Shown: in pieces, positions 1 to 7,198 of the stretch
How positions within the stretch are numbered: position 1 is the first letter of the stretch
Layout of the letters: each line of letters starts with the position of its first letter
NCBI GenBank assembly: GCA_963757335.1
Contig: CAVWRJ010000020.1
Coordinates: 1 to 21,538 of the forward strand
Origin: DASQPA01 sp963757335
GTDB lineage: Bacteria > Acidobacteriota > Thermoanaerobaculia > Multivoradales > UBA5704
Reading direction: 5' to 3'
Length of the DNA: 21,538 nucleotides
Translations under genes and position numbers: made by a program
The notes under the pieces: generated by a model
The model's database searches: none
The model's input: the letters and a program-made list of their open reading frames with translations, nothing else
Told to the model about the DNA's origin: nothing

Positions 1-432
1 CCTAAGTATAATCCCTAGAGTGCTTTGCGCCGCCCCGCCACGCGGCGGCCGGCGGGTACCGTCTTGCCAGGGGCGAATATGGGGCGAATGGGGATGCCGC
101 TTGAAGGTCGCGGCGGGTGCGAGCCTCCGGCCCCAGGCTCTCCGTGCCGTGCGAGGTCGCCGCGCGCGCTCGACCGGTACGCGAGCCCGAACGAACCTCG
201 CTCGCGGCCGAGATCCGATGCGCGGGCGCTCTGGGGCTCTCGTGACGATCGCCGAGGAGGACCCCATGTCGTGGGTGACCTCCCGGAGCAAGTGGTAGCC
301 GTCCGCGGCTGGCGTCGGGTCTTCGGTTTCCCAGAGCTTCGCGAGCGCCCGCGAGATGCGCCGAAGCTCCGCGGCAGCTTGGCGCACCTCGGCGCGGATG
401 CCGGTCTCCTCCCTGCGCCGCCTCGCCGGCAT
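1..432 (-). CDS. Uncharacterised open frame, partial, runs off the left edge
   Basis: I do not recognise this protein. Reading leftwards from an ATG at 432, the frame stays open to the first base, so the gene would be 3'-truncated by the window. The first 60 or so codons look genuinely coding. They are GC-rich at the third position and give a regular amphipathic helix (AAELRRISRALAKLWETE, then DGYHLLREVTHDMGSSS). After about residue 65 the translation becomes arginine- and proline-rich and loses protein-like character, which suggests a frameshift or the end of real coding there. No Shine-Dalgarno sequence is visible before the ATG. The two longer overlapping minus-strand frames in this stretch look like arginine-rich noise. 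It could be a remnant of a small regulatory protein, but nothing supports a function. Confidence 0.25.
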   Translation of the reverse strand, partial: MPARRRREETGIRAEVRQAAAELRRISRALAKLWETEDPTPAADGYHLLREVTHDMGSSSAIVTRAPERPRIGSRPRARFVRARVPVERARRPRTARRAWGRRLAPAATFKRHPHSPHIRPWQDGTRRPPRGGAAQSTLGIILR

Positions 433-573
433 GCGGAACAGCCCAATCCGTCCGTGGGCCGATTGGGGGACACCGGCGTCGCTCGATCGCGGGTGTCGGC
501 TGAGTGAGCGGCGCACCGCGGGCGGTCTTCGGCGTCGATCCCATTCCTCCTCTCCGGCGCTCCCACAACCACC

Positions 574-700
574 ATGTCTTCCGCCAGAAAAACTCCAGGG
601 GCCATCGCTCCAGATCGTCGAGAATCGATGGGAGGATGGCCGCTCCCGCCAACGTGTCCTTGCGACCCTCGGCCGACTCGACCAACTCACACTCACCGAG
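574..700 (+). pseudogene. IS1634-type transposase, N-terminal fragment with frameshift
   Basis: The stretch at 602-700 translates as LQIVENRWEDGRSRQRVLAT followed by LGRLDQL. This is the characteristic N-terminal signature of IS4-superfamily transposases of the IS1634 type (usually YLQIVES-R-GG-VRQRV-A-LGRLDEL). The preceding residues, FRQKNSRGHRS, also fit the family start (MFFREK...), but they lie in a different frame at 579-611, so one frameshift separates the two parts. Homology stops after the GRLDQL motif. The several hundred residues carrying the catalytic DDE domain are absent, and no terminal inverted repeats are visible. This is a dead scrap of an insertion sequence, not a working gene, and it supports reading the left end of the window as an accessory region. 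Confidence 0.55.
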
Positions 701-995
701 TCTTCTGGCAGGAGCCGGGTTGCGCTGGACATCGGCCTCCAGCTCCAACTGGACGAGTTCGTTTTGTTACATCGAGCCTCATATGCCGCGCAAACCTGCT
801 CGTCCAGCCCGAGCCCACCGGGGAGATAGATAGACCCTCTCACCGTCGCGACCGGTCAAGTAACGGTTTTCGACCTGCTGCCCTTTGGCGTCTTCCGATC
901 GGAAGGACTCGGAGCCGGCGAAGCCATAATCATATCGCACTTTTCGATGGAATCCCTTCAAGAGAGGCGCCCCCGTTGTCGTTCTCAGCTCTGCT
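701..995. other. Region without a recognisable gene
   Basis: Nothing convincing lies between the transposase scrap and the promoter at 996. A minus-strand frame (779-1057) is open and less GC-rich than its surroundings, but it has no usable ribosome binding site, covers a good plus-strand promoter and resembles no family I know. Base composition falls towards 1000, where the lectin gene promoter begins. Confidence 0.4.
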
Positions 996-1024
996 TTGCA
1001 CATAACACATATTAAGAGTATCAT
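996..1024 (+). promoter_or_regulatory. Sigma-70-type promoter of the lectin-like gene
   Basis: A -35 box TTGCAC (996-1001) and a -10 box TATCAT (1019-1024) are separated by exactly 17 bp in a locally AT-rich stretch. The predicted start near 1031 gives a leader of about 40 nt ending in a strong ribosome binding site before the ATG at 1071. It is the best two-box promoter seen in the window. Confidence 0.5.
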
Positions 1025-1059
1025 GTTGTCATGTCCACGAGCCTCAAGGCAATCCACTC

Positions 1060-1065
1060 GGAGGT
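1060..1065 (+). promoter_or_regulatory. Strong ribosome binding site fixing the start at 1071
   Basis: GGAGGT lies five bases before the ATG at 1071. It shows that translation of the lectin-like gene begins here and not at the ATG at 1379, which merely opens the longest uninterrupted frame and lies in mid-domain. Confidence 0.7.
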
Positions 1066-1070
1066 ATTAA

Positions 1071-3037
1071 ATGCACGGTATCGTCTTGGTTCCAGGCAAA
1101 CGACTCGATATCCTATGGCTCGACCGGTCCTTCGCCCTCAATCACATTACGTGGGGCGAGATCGACTCTAATCAAGCCTTCTTTCCGCATATCTCGGCGG
1201 CATCTTCACCAGCCCGCCGGTCGCGGTTGCGGTCGACGAGAATCGGCTCGACGTCTTCGGTCTCGGGATCGACTACGCGGTCTATCACAAAGTCTACGAT
1301 GCCACAGCTCCCGCCGGCAGCCAATGGACTCCGGCCTGGGAGAACCTCGGCGGAAATTTCACGAGCGCGCTGGCGGCTGTGGCCACGGGAACAGCCTCGG
1401 GAGCGCGCATTGATCTCTTCGGGCTCGGCGCGGATCAATCGCTCTTGCACCGCGCCTGGAACGGAGCAGGCTGGACCGTGTGGCACGAGCTCGGCGGAGG
1501 ATTCACGAGCGTCCCCTTCGTCCTCCCCGCGTCGGGAGAGACGTTCGATCTCTTCATTCGCGGTCTGGACTTTCAGATCTATCACGCGCTCTGGACTCCC
1601 AACACCGTGCCCGCCTGGGTCCCGCTCGGTGCGGGCCTGTTGGGCGCTCCCACCGCCGCCTCCGCGCCCTGTGCGGTTCGAGTCCCGAACGGCACTGTCG
1701 TCTTTGTCACGGCAAGCGATGGCGCTGTTTGGACGACCCTGTTCGACGGACGCACCTGGAAGCCGTGGACCTCGCTCGGGCCCGCGTATCGACCGAAGCC
1801 TGTACCGAACACGGTGAATCTCAACAGCGCGCCTGCCGTCACCACGTTCACGTCCGAGCCTGTCGCCCGGGCCCTCCACCCGATCGTCCAGGCGCCGATA
1901 ATTGTGAACACCAAAAAAAGGCACACCATCACGACTGCGGCGGCGCCCGTCGACCCGCCGCAGTCGGCCGCGACGAATTTCGCCGAAGTTCGTGTCGACG
2001 TTTTCGCGGTCGGGAGCGACACGTCGATCTGGCACAAGTGGCTGGACAAGGACGGCTGGCACGGCGAGACCGAAACCGATGCGACTGGCAAAGTGCGTGA
2101 AACGGGGAATTGGGTGCGCGCCGGCGATCCGTCCGAAGGCAAGGCGGCGATCACGACCTCCTGCGTCTGCGCTCCGTCGCTGGTGTCGACGGGTACGGCC
2201 CGAGGCTCGATGGCCATGCCGACCGCGGACATGAAAATGGTCCAGCCGAGGTCGAACGGTCAGATTTATCTTCTGACGTACGAGGGAACGGCTTGGCGCT
2301 CCTGGGAGCACGGCCCCCGCTTCAGGCTGCCATCACACTACACATTTTCGATCGACTCCGTACAGATCGACGCGCTTCGCTCCAACGGCCACCTCGGGCA
2401 AAGCGATACAGATTTCGTAGCCGCCACACTCACAGTCGGCAAGTGGCCCTTGAAGACGGCCACATTTCCTCTCGGTGACGTCAGCACTGGCGGACAACAA
2501 CTGTTCAATCTAGTGTTCGGCCCTGTGGTGGTGGAGATGTGCGAGCCCGCCATCCTCACGTATTCAATCGTCAACAGCGGTCAGGCGAGCGCCATGGGCA
2601 GCATTCAAAGCATACTCCTCAAGGGGGCCGAGGACTATGTCAACGATCAGTTAAAGTCACTGGCCTCTCCAGATCCTACGACGATCGCAATCTCGCCGGA
2701 CCTTCCCGAGGTGGTGTTGGACGCCGGCGGAGGTCCGACGATCTTCGGGAGCCTGCTCGGCGCTGGGGTCGGCGTGTTTGGTGTCGACTTCCTCATCGGC
2801 ACTCTTTTGCTAAGTCCTCTTCTGTCCCTTGCATTTGCCAATTGCGATGGCGTCGTCGCTGCCGAGCCCATCGGTTATCAAAAGGGGCGCGATATCGAGA
2901 GCCTGTTCGCGAGTACGGGGACACAGAAGTATAATGGCCGCACCAGGCATCTCGGCAGCGACTCGGCGACCGGATGCGGCAGGAATTCCGATTACACCGT
3001 AGCGTGGTCCATAACACAGTCGAAGCTCGGCACGTAG
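1071..3037 (+). pseudogene. PLL-like beta-propeller lectin-domain protein, frameshifted
   Basis: The gene starts at 1071 behind a strong GGAGGT and a good promoter. Its first 38 or so codons (RLDILWLDRSFALNHITWGE) are one blade motif of the fucose-binding-lectin-like (DUF346/PLL) propeller. Near 1180-1195 the reading frame slips by -1 and homology continues in the other frame with LGGIFTSPPVAVAVDENRLD. Further blades follow the pattern 'LGG-FTS-P...RxDxFxxGxDxxxxHxxW' (for example RIDLFGLGADQSLLHRAWNG, then VRVDVFAVGSDTSIWHKWLD). After about 2230 comes a separate C-terminal region of some 260 residues, rich in beta segments, with hydrophobic stretches (FGVDFLIGTLLLSPLLSLAF) and no family I can name. 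Such propellers usually bind sugars. The frameshift may be real decay or a sequencing error. Without it the product would be about 655 residues. Confidence 0.7.
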
Positions 3038-3207
3038 CCGTCGCCACAGGGTTAGGTGTCAGGGACTTCTCGAAGGATCGTCGTAAAATTGGCTAAGGAC
3101 AGAGAAAGTCGCCTCTGGAATGCCCTGAATGAGTTGATCTCCGCTGTACCCCTCTCCGGGGGACTGCTCTTCGGACACACCTCTGGCCGAGGCCCGCATC
3201 GTAGTGG

Positions 3208-3645
3208 TCACTCTTCTTTCTTTCCTCGCTCGGTTTGGCTGTCGTCTCTACTGCCCCAGGCGAGAATCTCCAGCACCGCACGGGTCAGCCGCGATGCGAA
3301 GCGCCCGCCCTCGGAGACGATTAAAGCGATTTCGGCCCGCAACTCTCGCTCTTCCGGAGAGATCTCCGGAGCGCCGGAGAAGTGCTGGGAATCCTCCTCG
3401 CCTGGTGCGCTCATCTGAGCCCGGAGCATCTGGATAAAGGCCTGCGTCTGGTCGAGGGCCGAGAGCGGCAGCCCCAGAGCGCGGATGAGCTTTTGCAGGG
3501 TTTGGGTCTGCGGATCGACCTTTCCCCACTCGTAGTCGGAGATCGCGCTGTTGGTCACTCCCGCCGCTTCGGCCAGCTCGCTCTGGCTCCAGCGGCGGAC
3601 GATGCGCAGGATGGAGAGGGTGACCGCCAGGTCGTCGTTCGTCAC
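3208..3645 (-). CDS. XRE-family helix-turn-helix regulator
   Basis: This 145-residue protein has a Cro/C1-type DNA-binding domain at residues 10-65. SQSELAEAAGVTNSAISDYE holds the two helices, followed by the family's usual GK-x-P-x-x-x-TLQKLIRALG. The remaining 80 residues are acidic and helical, with no recognised ligand domain. The start is a GTG, four bases after the stop of the restriction-enzyme stump at 3650, so the two were probably one transcript in which this gene was downstream. Such regulators often control restriction-modification or toxin-antitoxin genes. A role as the former controller of the neighbouring, now broken, enzyme is inference. The helix-turn-helix itself is complete. 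Confidence 0.8.
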   Translation of the reverse strand: MTNDDLAVTLSILRIVRRWSQSELAEAAGVTNSAISDYEWGKVDPQTQTLQKLIRALGLPLSALDQTQAFIQMLRAQMSAPGEEDSQHFSGAPEISPEERELRAEIALIVSEGGRFASRLTRAVLEILAWGSRDDSQTERGKKEE

Positions 3646-3649
3646 CGTT

Positions 3650-4153
3650 TCAGCTCGCCTCCCCGAAGCCGTTCCCCGCCTCGGTAATCTTCGCTTGCAC
3701 TTCCAAGGTGAGGGTCAAGGCCGAAGCGATCCGGCGGAACGTCAGGATCTCCTCGGGCAGGAGCACCCGGCCGCAGCGCGACCGCAGCCAGCGCCGGAGC
3801 ACCGGGTGACCGCCGATGTCATAGCTCGCGACCTCGGGTGAGATGCCCTCGAAGCCGAGATCCTCAGGATTGACGTAGAGCCGGCCCTCGTCCTCCCAAT
3901 AGCGAAGGAAGCTGCGCGGGCGCGGCCCCAAGGGCTGGCGGGCATCGCCGACCAGACCGACCGGAGGATCGAGGAGGCGCCGGTCTGCGAGCAGGTGAAG
4001 GCCGATCAGCTCCGCTCCGAGCGCCGCCAGGTGGAGGGTGAAGCCCCCGTGTAGGAGCCTTCTGTACCGGTCCCGGTAGATCGGATCGTAGAGCGCGGCG
4101 TAGACGTAGCCCAGGTCTCCTCGGGTCGTGGCATCTCGCTGTAACGCTCTCCC
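3650..4153 (-). pseudogene. C-terminal stump of a type ISP restriction-modification enzyme
   Basis: The open frame begins just after an in-frame TGA (4156-4154) and has no start codon before the ATG at 3931. The upstream codons are clearly part of the same protein: YVYAALYDPIYRDRYRRLL, then LGAELIGLHLLADRRLLDPP, then the continuous tail GRLYVNPEDLGFEGISPEV, then DIGGHPVLRRWLRSRCGR. This matches the C-terminal specificity region of large single-chain type ISP enzymes, where 'YVYAVLY-P-YR-RY', 'F-GI-PEVW-Y-IGGY-V---WLK-R-GR' and a final helix recur. About 167 residues remain of an enzyme normally above 900, and the nuclease, helicase and methyltransferase parts are missing. The break lies some 35 bp from the tRNA-like gene at 4190, which could mark a recombination or integration junction. 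Confidence 0.65.
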
Positions 4154-4189
4154 TCAAGGGAGACAAATGTTCTTTCCCGCCATCTCTAC

Positions 4190-4266
4190 GCGCCCTTAGC
4201 TCAGCTGGATAGAGCGACAGCCTCCAGATCTGTAGATCAAGGGTTCGAATCCTCTAGGGAGCACCA
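4190..4266 (+). tRNA. tRNA-like gene: Arg-type body, anticodon CCA, possibly a pseudo-tRNA
   Basis: The sequence folds as a full cloverleaf with an encoded 3' CCA (4264-4266). The acceptor stem is GCGCCCT/AGGGAGC with one G-A mismatch. The D arm is intact (GCTC/GAGC) and its loop contains GGATA. The anticodon stem ACAGC/TCTGT has a C-T mismatch at the loop end, the loop is CTCCAGA, and the T arm is AAGGG/CCTCT with an A-C mismatch and a normal TTCGAAT loop. By position the anticodon is CCA at 4224-4226 (Trp). However, the body, with A20 in the D loop and discriminator A73, resembles bacterial tRNA-Arg(CCT/TCT), for which all these stems would pair. The mismatches suggest a decaying copy or an element-borne tRNA; function is uncertain. 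Confidence 0.65.
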
Positions 4267-4409
4267 TGAAATCAACAACTTACAGAACATCCCTCGGACC
4301 CGGACTCTCCGGGTAAGCAGGGGGTAAGCACGCGGATAGTTTCGCGGCGGTCGTCGTCAACCAGGCGCTGGCGGGGGAGTTGTGGCCTAGCCGGAACGCG
4401 TCGGCCGGC

Positions 4410-4769
4410 TCACCTGCCCTCGGGCGGCGGTGGGACGGACGGCTCGTCTTCTTCGGGAGGCAGCGGAAGGGCGACGAAGCGGAGGCCGGCGCGGAGCAGG
4501 ACTCCAATCACGGCGACGGTGACGCCGAGCGGCTTGCCGTGCCAGAGTCCGGCGAAGCCCTCGCGGATCTCGGTCGCCAGGACGTTCGCCTGGCCGCCGT
4601 ACATCTCCAGCTGCCGCAGGTAGGCCTTGGTCTCGGGCAACTCGTAGTCCGCCGGCAGCCTCCGGCTCGCCGCGATGTAGATCGCGAGGCCGGCGACGAC
4701 CCCGACGACGAGCGCGATGTTGCCGAGCAGCCGCAGCAGGGTGCCGCGGTCGAGCCCGCTCCAGCTCAT
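4410..4769 (-). CDS. Small two-pass membrane protein, unknown function
   Basis: I do not recognise a family for this 119-residue protein. Residues 10-33 form a clear membrane helix (LLRLLGNIALVVGVVAGLAI). A soluble stretch of about 50 residues follows, with alternating charged and aromatic positions (ETKAYLRQLEMYGGQANVLA). A second hydrophobic helix lies near residues 80-100 (PLGVTVAVIGVLLRAGLRFV). The tail is acidic and proline-rich. Two hydrophobic segments in this frame separate it from the overlapping arginine-rich frames. A weak GAGG precedes the ATG. It stands alone between the tRNA-like gene and the 21-bp array, with no operon partner. Confidence 0.65.
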   Translation of the reverse strand: MSWSGLDRGTLLRLLGNIALVVGVVAGLAIYIAASRRLPADYELPETKAYLRQLEMYGGQANVLATEIREGFAGLWHGKPLGVTVAVIGVLLRAGLRFVALPLPPEEDEPSVPPPPEGR

Positions 4770-4952
4770 GCGCGGCCTCGCGGCCGCCGCTCCATCGCGG
4801 GGGCGGAGGGGGCAGGGGCACCGGTCATCTGCCGAGTCTAGGCGATCTGCTCGATCTTAGGGGAGTCGCTCATGGTTCATTGCAGACCGGAAAACGGCGA
4901 GCCGCCGCGCGACCGAGTTCCCCGCCACAGCGCTCCAAGCCATGAGCAGGTA

Positions 4953-5252
4953 GATCCAGATCCGAGATACGGCTCTCCAAGCGTGAGCGAGGCGTCTCAA
5001 AGTCAGGGGTACGGGGCTCCAGACCAGAGATAGGGGGACTCCGACTCGGAGATACGGGGGCGCAAGGTTCGAGATACGGGTCTCCAGGCCAGAGACACGG
5101 GGACTCAGACTCAGAGACACCGGGGCTCAGACTCAGAGACACAGGGGCTCAGACTCAGAGTACGGGGGCTCAGACTCAGAGTACGGGGGCTCAGACTCAG
5201 AGTACGGGGGCGCAGAGTCAGAGTACGGGGGCGCAGAGTCTGAGACACGGGG
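4953..5252. repeat. Irregular array of about 14 units of 20-23 bp
   Basis: Tandem units built on GGGCTCAGACTCAGAGTACGG run across this intergenic stretch. Three central units (about 5144-5207) are nearly identical at 21 bp. Units to the left are progressively diverged and vary between 20 and 23 bp. Each unit carries a near-palindromic CTCnGAcTCnGAG; one unit near 5040 is a perfect CTCCGACTCGGAG. The changing unit length breaks every reading frame, so the serine- and leucine-rich minus-strand frames here are not genes. The pattern looks like a minisatellite that expanded recently at its right side. A role as a protein-binding array is possible but unproven. Confidence 0.85.
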
Positions 5253-5373
5253 TCGGCAAACCGTAGGAACCTGCGTCGAGGAAATAGGGTGGGAATCAGG
5301 ACTTCTGGCTCGGCAGATTTCCTGCCGCCGGACCGGGCTGTTCCGGGCGTTCCCTCAAACGGGTGCGTTCTCT

Positions 5374-5676
5374 TTACACGCTCCCGCGCTGGACGACCCA
5401 CTCCGCCGGCTGCTGGGTGACGTCGGCGATCCTGTCGAAGTCGTGGTCGTAGTGCAGTAGCGTTAGGCCCGCCGCTTCGGCGGCCGCCGCGATGATGAGG
5501 TCTGGGATGGGAACGCGGGGCTGGCCGCTCCGGGCCAACTCGGCTTGAATGTCGATAGCGCGTTCCAGAACCTTCTCGGTGATGGGGACGGAGTGGTAGG
5601 CGAGAGCTCTGCGCTGCCGGATCCGCCGGGATCGTTGCGGCCGAGGGGCCCTAGGAGTAGGCTTCTGACAGGACAT
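5374..5676 (-). pseudogene. VapC-type PIN toxin, C-terminal half only
   Basis: Residues 24-100 match the second half of a VapC PIN-domain ribonuclease: ITEKVLERAIDIQAELARSG, then VPIPDLIIAAAAEAAGLTLL, then HYDHDFDRIA and a family-typical ending EWVVQRGSV. The later acidic residues of the active site (PDL and HYDxDFD) are present. The N-terminal strand with the first catalytic Asp, about 50 residues, is replaced by an arginine- and proline-rich sequence (KPTPRAPRPQRSRRIRQRR) that looks non-coding. Its 5' end overlaps the start of the divergent gene at 5675, so the front was probably lost in a rearrangement. No antitoxin gene is nearby. An active toxin is unlikely. Confidence 0.65.
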
Positions 5677-6664
5677 GTACAGCGACGAAGACTTGGACTC
5701 CGCGGTCGCCGCGGGAGCGTTGAGCGCCGAGGCGGCGGCGGCCTTTCAAGCGCACGTCGCCGAGCGCGAGCCGCTGCCGACCGTCGATGAAGAGCGCTTT
5801 CGCCTGGTCAACGGCTTCAGCGACGTCTTCGTCGTGGTCGCGAGCGCCCTCCTGCTGACCTCGATCGGCTGGATCGGCAACACCATTCGTCCGTGCGTGG
5901 GTGCGCTCGCCGTCGGCGTCGCCGCCTGGGCGTTGGCGGAGTTCTTCACCCGCCGGCGCCGCATGGCCCTACTCGCCATCGGGTTGGCCTTCGCCTGTCT
6001 GGGGGGTGCCTTCTTCTCCGGTTTCCTGTTCTTTGAACGGAGCAGCGGCAACGTCGCCATCGCGAGCACCTGGGCCGCCTTCGCCGCCTGGCTCTATTGG
6101 CTGCGATTCCGGGTCCCTATCACGGTGGCCGCGGGTACCGCCGCCGTCGTCAGCGGCGTGATCGGCACTGTCGTCTCCCTCGCTCCGAATACCCACGACT
6201 GGGTGTCACCCTTGATGTTCCTCGCCGGTCTCGCGGTCTTCGGCTACGCCCTGCGATGGGACGCCTCCGATCCCCAGCGCCGGACCTACCGCTCGGATGT
6301 CGCCTTCTGGCTCCATCTCCTGGCGGCTCCCCTCCTGGTCGATCCGGTCTTCACCAAGATAGGCGCGCTCGCCGGTCCGGCGAGAGGCGTTCAGATGCTC
6401 TGGATCGTCGTTCTATACGCTGCCATCGCCTTTGTTTCTCTCGCCATAGATCGCCGCGCCCTCCTGCTGTCGGCGCTGTGTTTCGTCCTCTACGCCTGCA
6501 CTGCCCTGCTGAACAAGAGCTTCGTGGGCCTCGGCTTCGCCATCACCGGCTTGGTTCTCGGCTCCGCCCTGCTCCTCCTGTCCGCTTTCTGGCAGAAGAG
6601 TCGCGCACTCGCGCTCCAGTCGCTGCCTGCCGCGTTCCAGGCGCGCCTCGCTCCGCTTCGGTAG
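5675..6664 (+). CDS. Multi-pass integral membrane protein, unknown function
   Basis: This 329-residue protein has a short soluble N-terminus (MYSDEDLDSAVAAGALSAEA, then a hinge ending in DEERFRLVNGFSDVF). About ten hydrophobic segments follow from residue 50 to residue 310. The architecture, with an acidic helical start followed by a run of membrane helices, resembles the loosely defined DUF2157-like membrane proteins, but I cannot assign it firmly. The ATG at 5675 follows ACAGGAC, a modest ribosome binding site, and the first residues match the usual start of such proteins. It is the first intact gene to the right of the accessory pocket. It ends 75 bp before the next frame and shows no clear operon tie. 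Confidence 0.7.
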   Translation: MYSDEDLDSAVAAGALSAEAAAAFQAHVAEREPLPTVDEERFRLVNGFSDVFVVVASALLLTSIGWIGNTIRPCVGALAVGVAAWALAEFFTRRRRMALLAIGLAFACLGGAFFSGFLFFERSSGNVAIASTWAAFAAWLYWLRFRVPITVAAGTAAVVSGVIGTVVSLAPNTHDWVSPLMFLAGLAVFGYALRWDASDPQRRTYRSDVAFWLHLLAAPLLVDPVFTKIGALAGPARGVQMLWIVVLYAAIAFVSLAIDRRALLLSALCFVLYACTALLNKSFVGLGFAITGLVLGSALLLLSAFWQKSRALALQSLPAAFQARLAPLR

Positions 6665-6793
6665 CCCACGCTAAGCCACAGGCTTCGGTGGCTGGAGTCC
6701 ATCGGGGGGTAGATAGCGTAGGCCAGGTCGGCAGCGCGATTGCAGCCCGTTCGCAAACGGATTGCCTCCCACCGGCGTATGCCTCTCAGCTCT

Positions 6794-7198
6794 ATGTCGT
6801 CTACTGTCATCGAACGCCTCCTCCTCGCCCTGCTCCTCGCCCTGGTGGGGGGGATCTGCCTGGCCCGGGGAATCGGCCTGGCCAGCGATCCGCACCGGCT
6901 GGATGCCCATGAGGAGCGGACCTGGATGCAGTGGGCGCATCCGCGCTCCGACCTCCCGGCCCTGTTCGCCCGGGTGGCGGCGGGGCTCGGCCCGGACGAG
7001 GTGATCTGCCTGCAGATTCCTCGAAACCTGGGGCCGGTGGAGCGGTTCCAATATCTGGCCAACTACTACCTCGTGGACCTGCGGGTCGCGGCGATCCGGC
7101 TGCGAGGGGCGAGACGGGGCTTTCCGCCCCAGGCGACGGTCGTCCGGATCGACTGGCAGGGCGAGGTGGAGGTGGAGCGTGGGTCCGGCGGCGGCTAG
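6794..7198 (+). CDS. Small membrane-anchored protein upstream of the glycosyltransferase
   Basis: I do not recognise this protein, which has 134 residues from the chosen start. An N-terminal signal-anchor (VIERLLLALLLALVGGICLA) precedes a soluble domain of about 105 residues. That domain contains FARVAAGLGPDEVICLQIPR and RFQYLANYYLVDLRVAAIRL, and it ends in a strand-rich tail. The frame opens earlier at 6740 (TTG) and at 6779 (ATG). I prefer the ATG at 6794 because it puts the hydrophobic segment at the extreme N-terminus; no start has a good ribosome binding site. Its end overlaps the GTG start of the next gene by 20 bp, so the two are translationally coupled. The domain probably faces the periplasm and works with the GT-C-like enzyme. 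Confidence 0.6.
   Translation: MSSTVIERLLLALLLALVGGICLARGIGLASDPHRLDAHEERTWMQWAHPRSDLPALFARVAAGLGPDEVICLQIPRNLGPVERFQYLANYYLVDLRVAAIRLRGARRGFPPQATVVRIDWQGEVEVERGSGGG

Noticed and set aside
779..1057. Minus-strand ORF of 92 residues
   Set aside because: It overlaps the two-box promoter of the lectin-like gene, has no ribosome binding site and matches nothing I know; a loose cuticle-like pattern in it is most likely chance.
4267..4409. Integrase or attachment site beside the tRNA-like gene
   Set aside because: No integrase motif is present and no second copy of the tRNA 3' end occurs in the window; only a short GGGTAAGCA direct repeat was seen.
4953..5252. CRISPR array
   Set aside because: Units are 20-23 bp directly abutting with no unique spacers, and no cas gene is nearby.
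4857..5401. Two serine/leucine-rich minus-strand ORFs
   Set aside because: They arise from the 21-bp array; irregular unit lengths break the frame, so no protein repeat is maintained.
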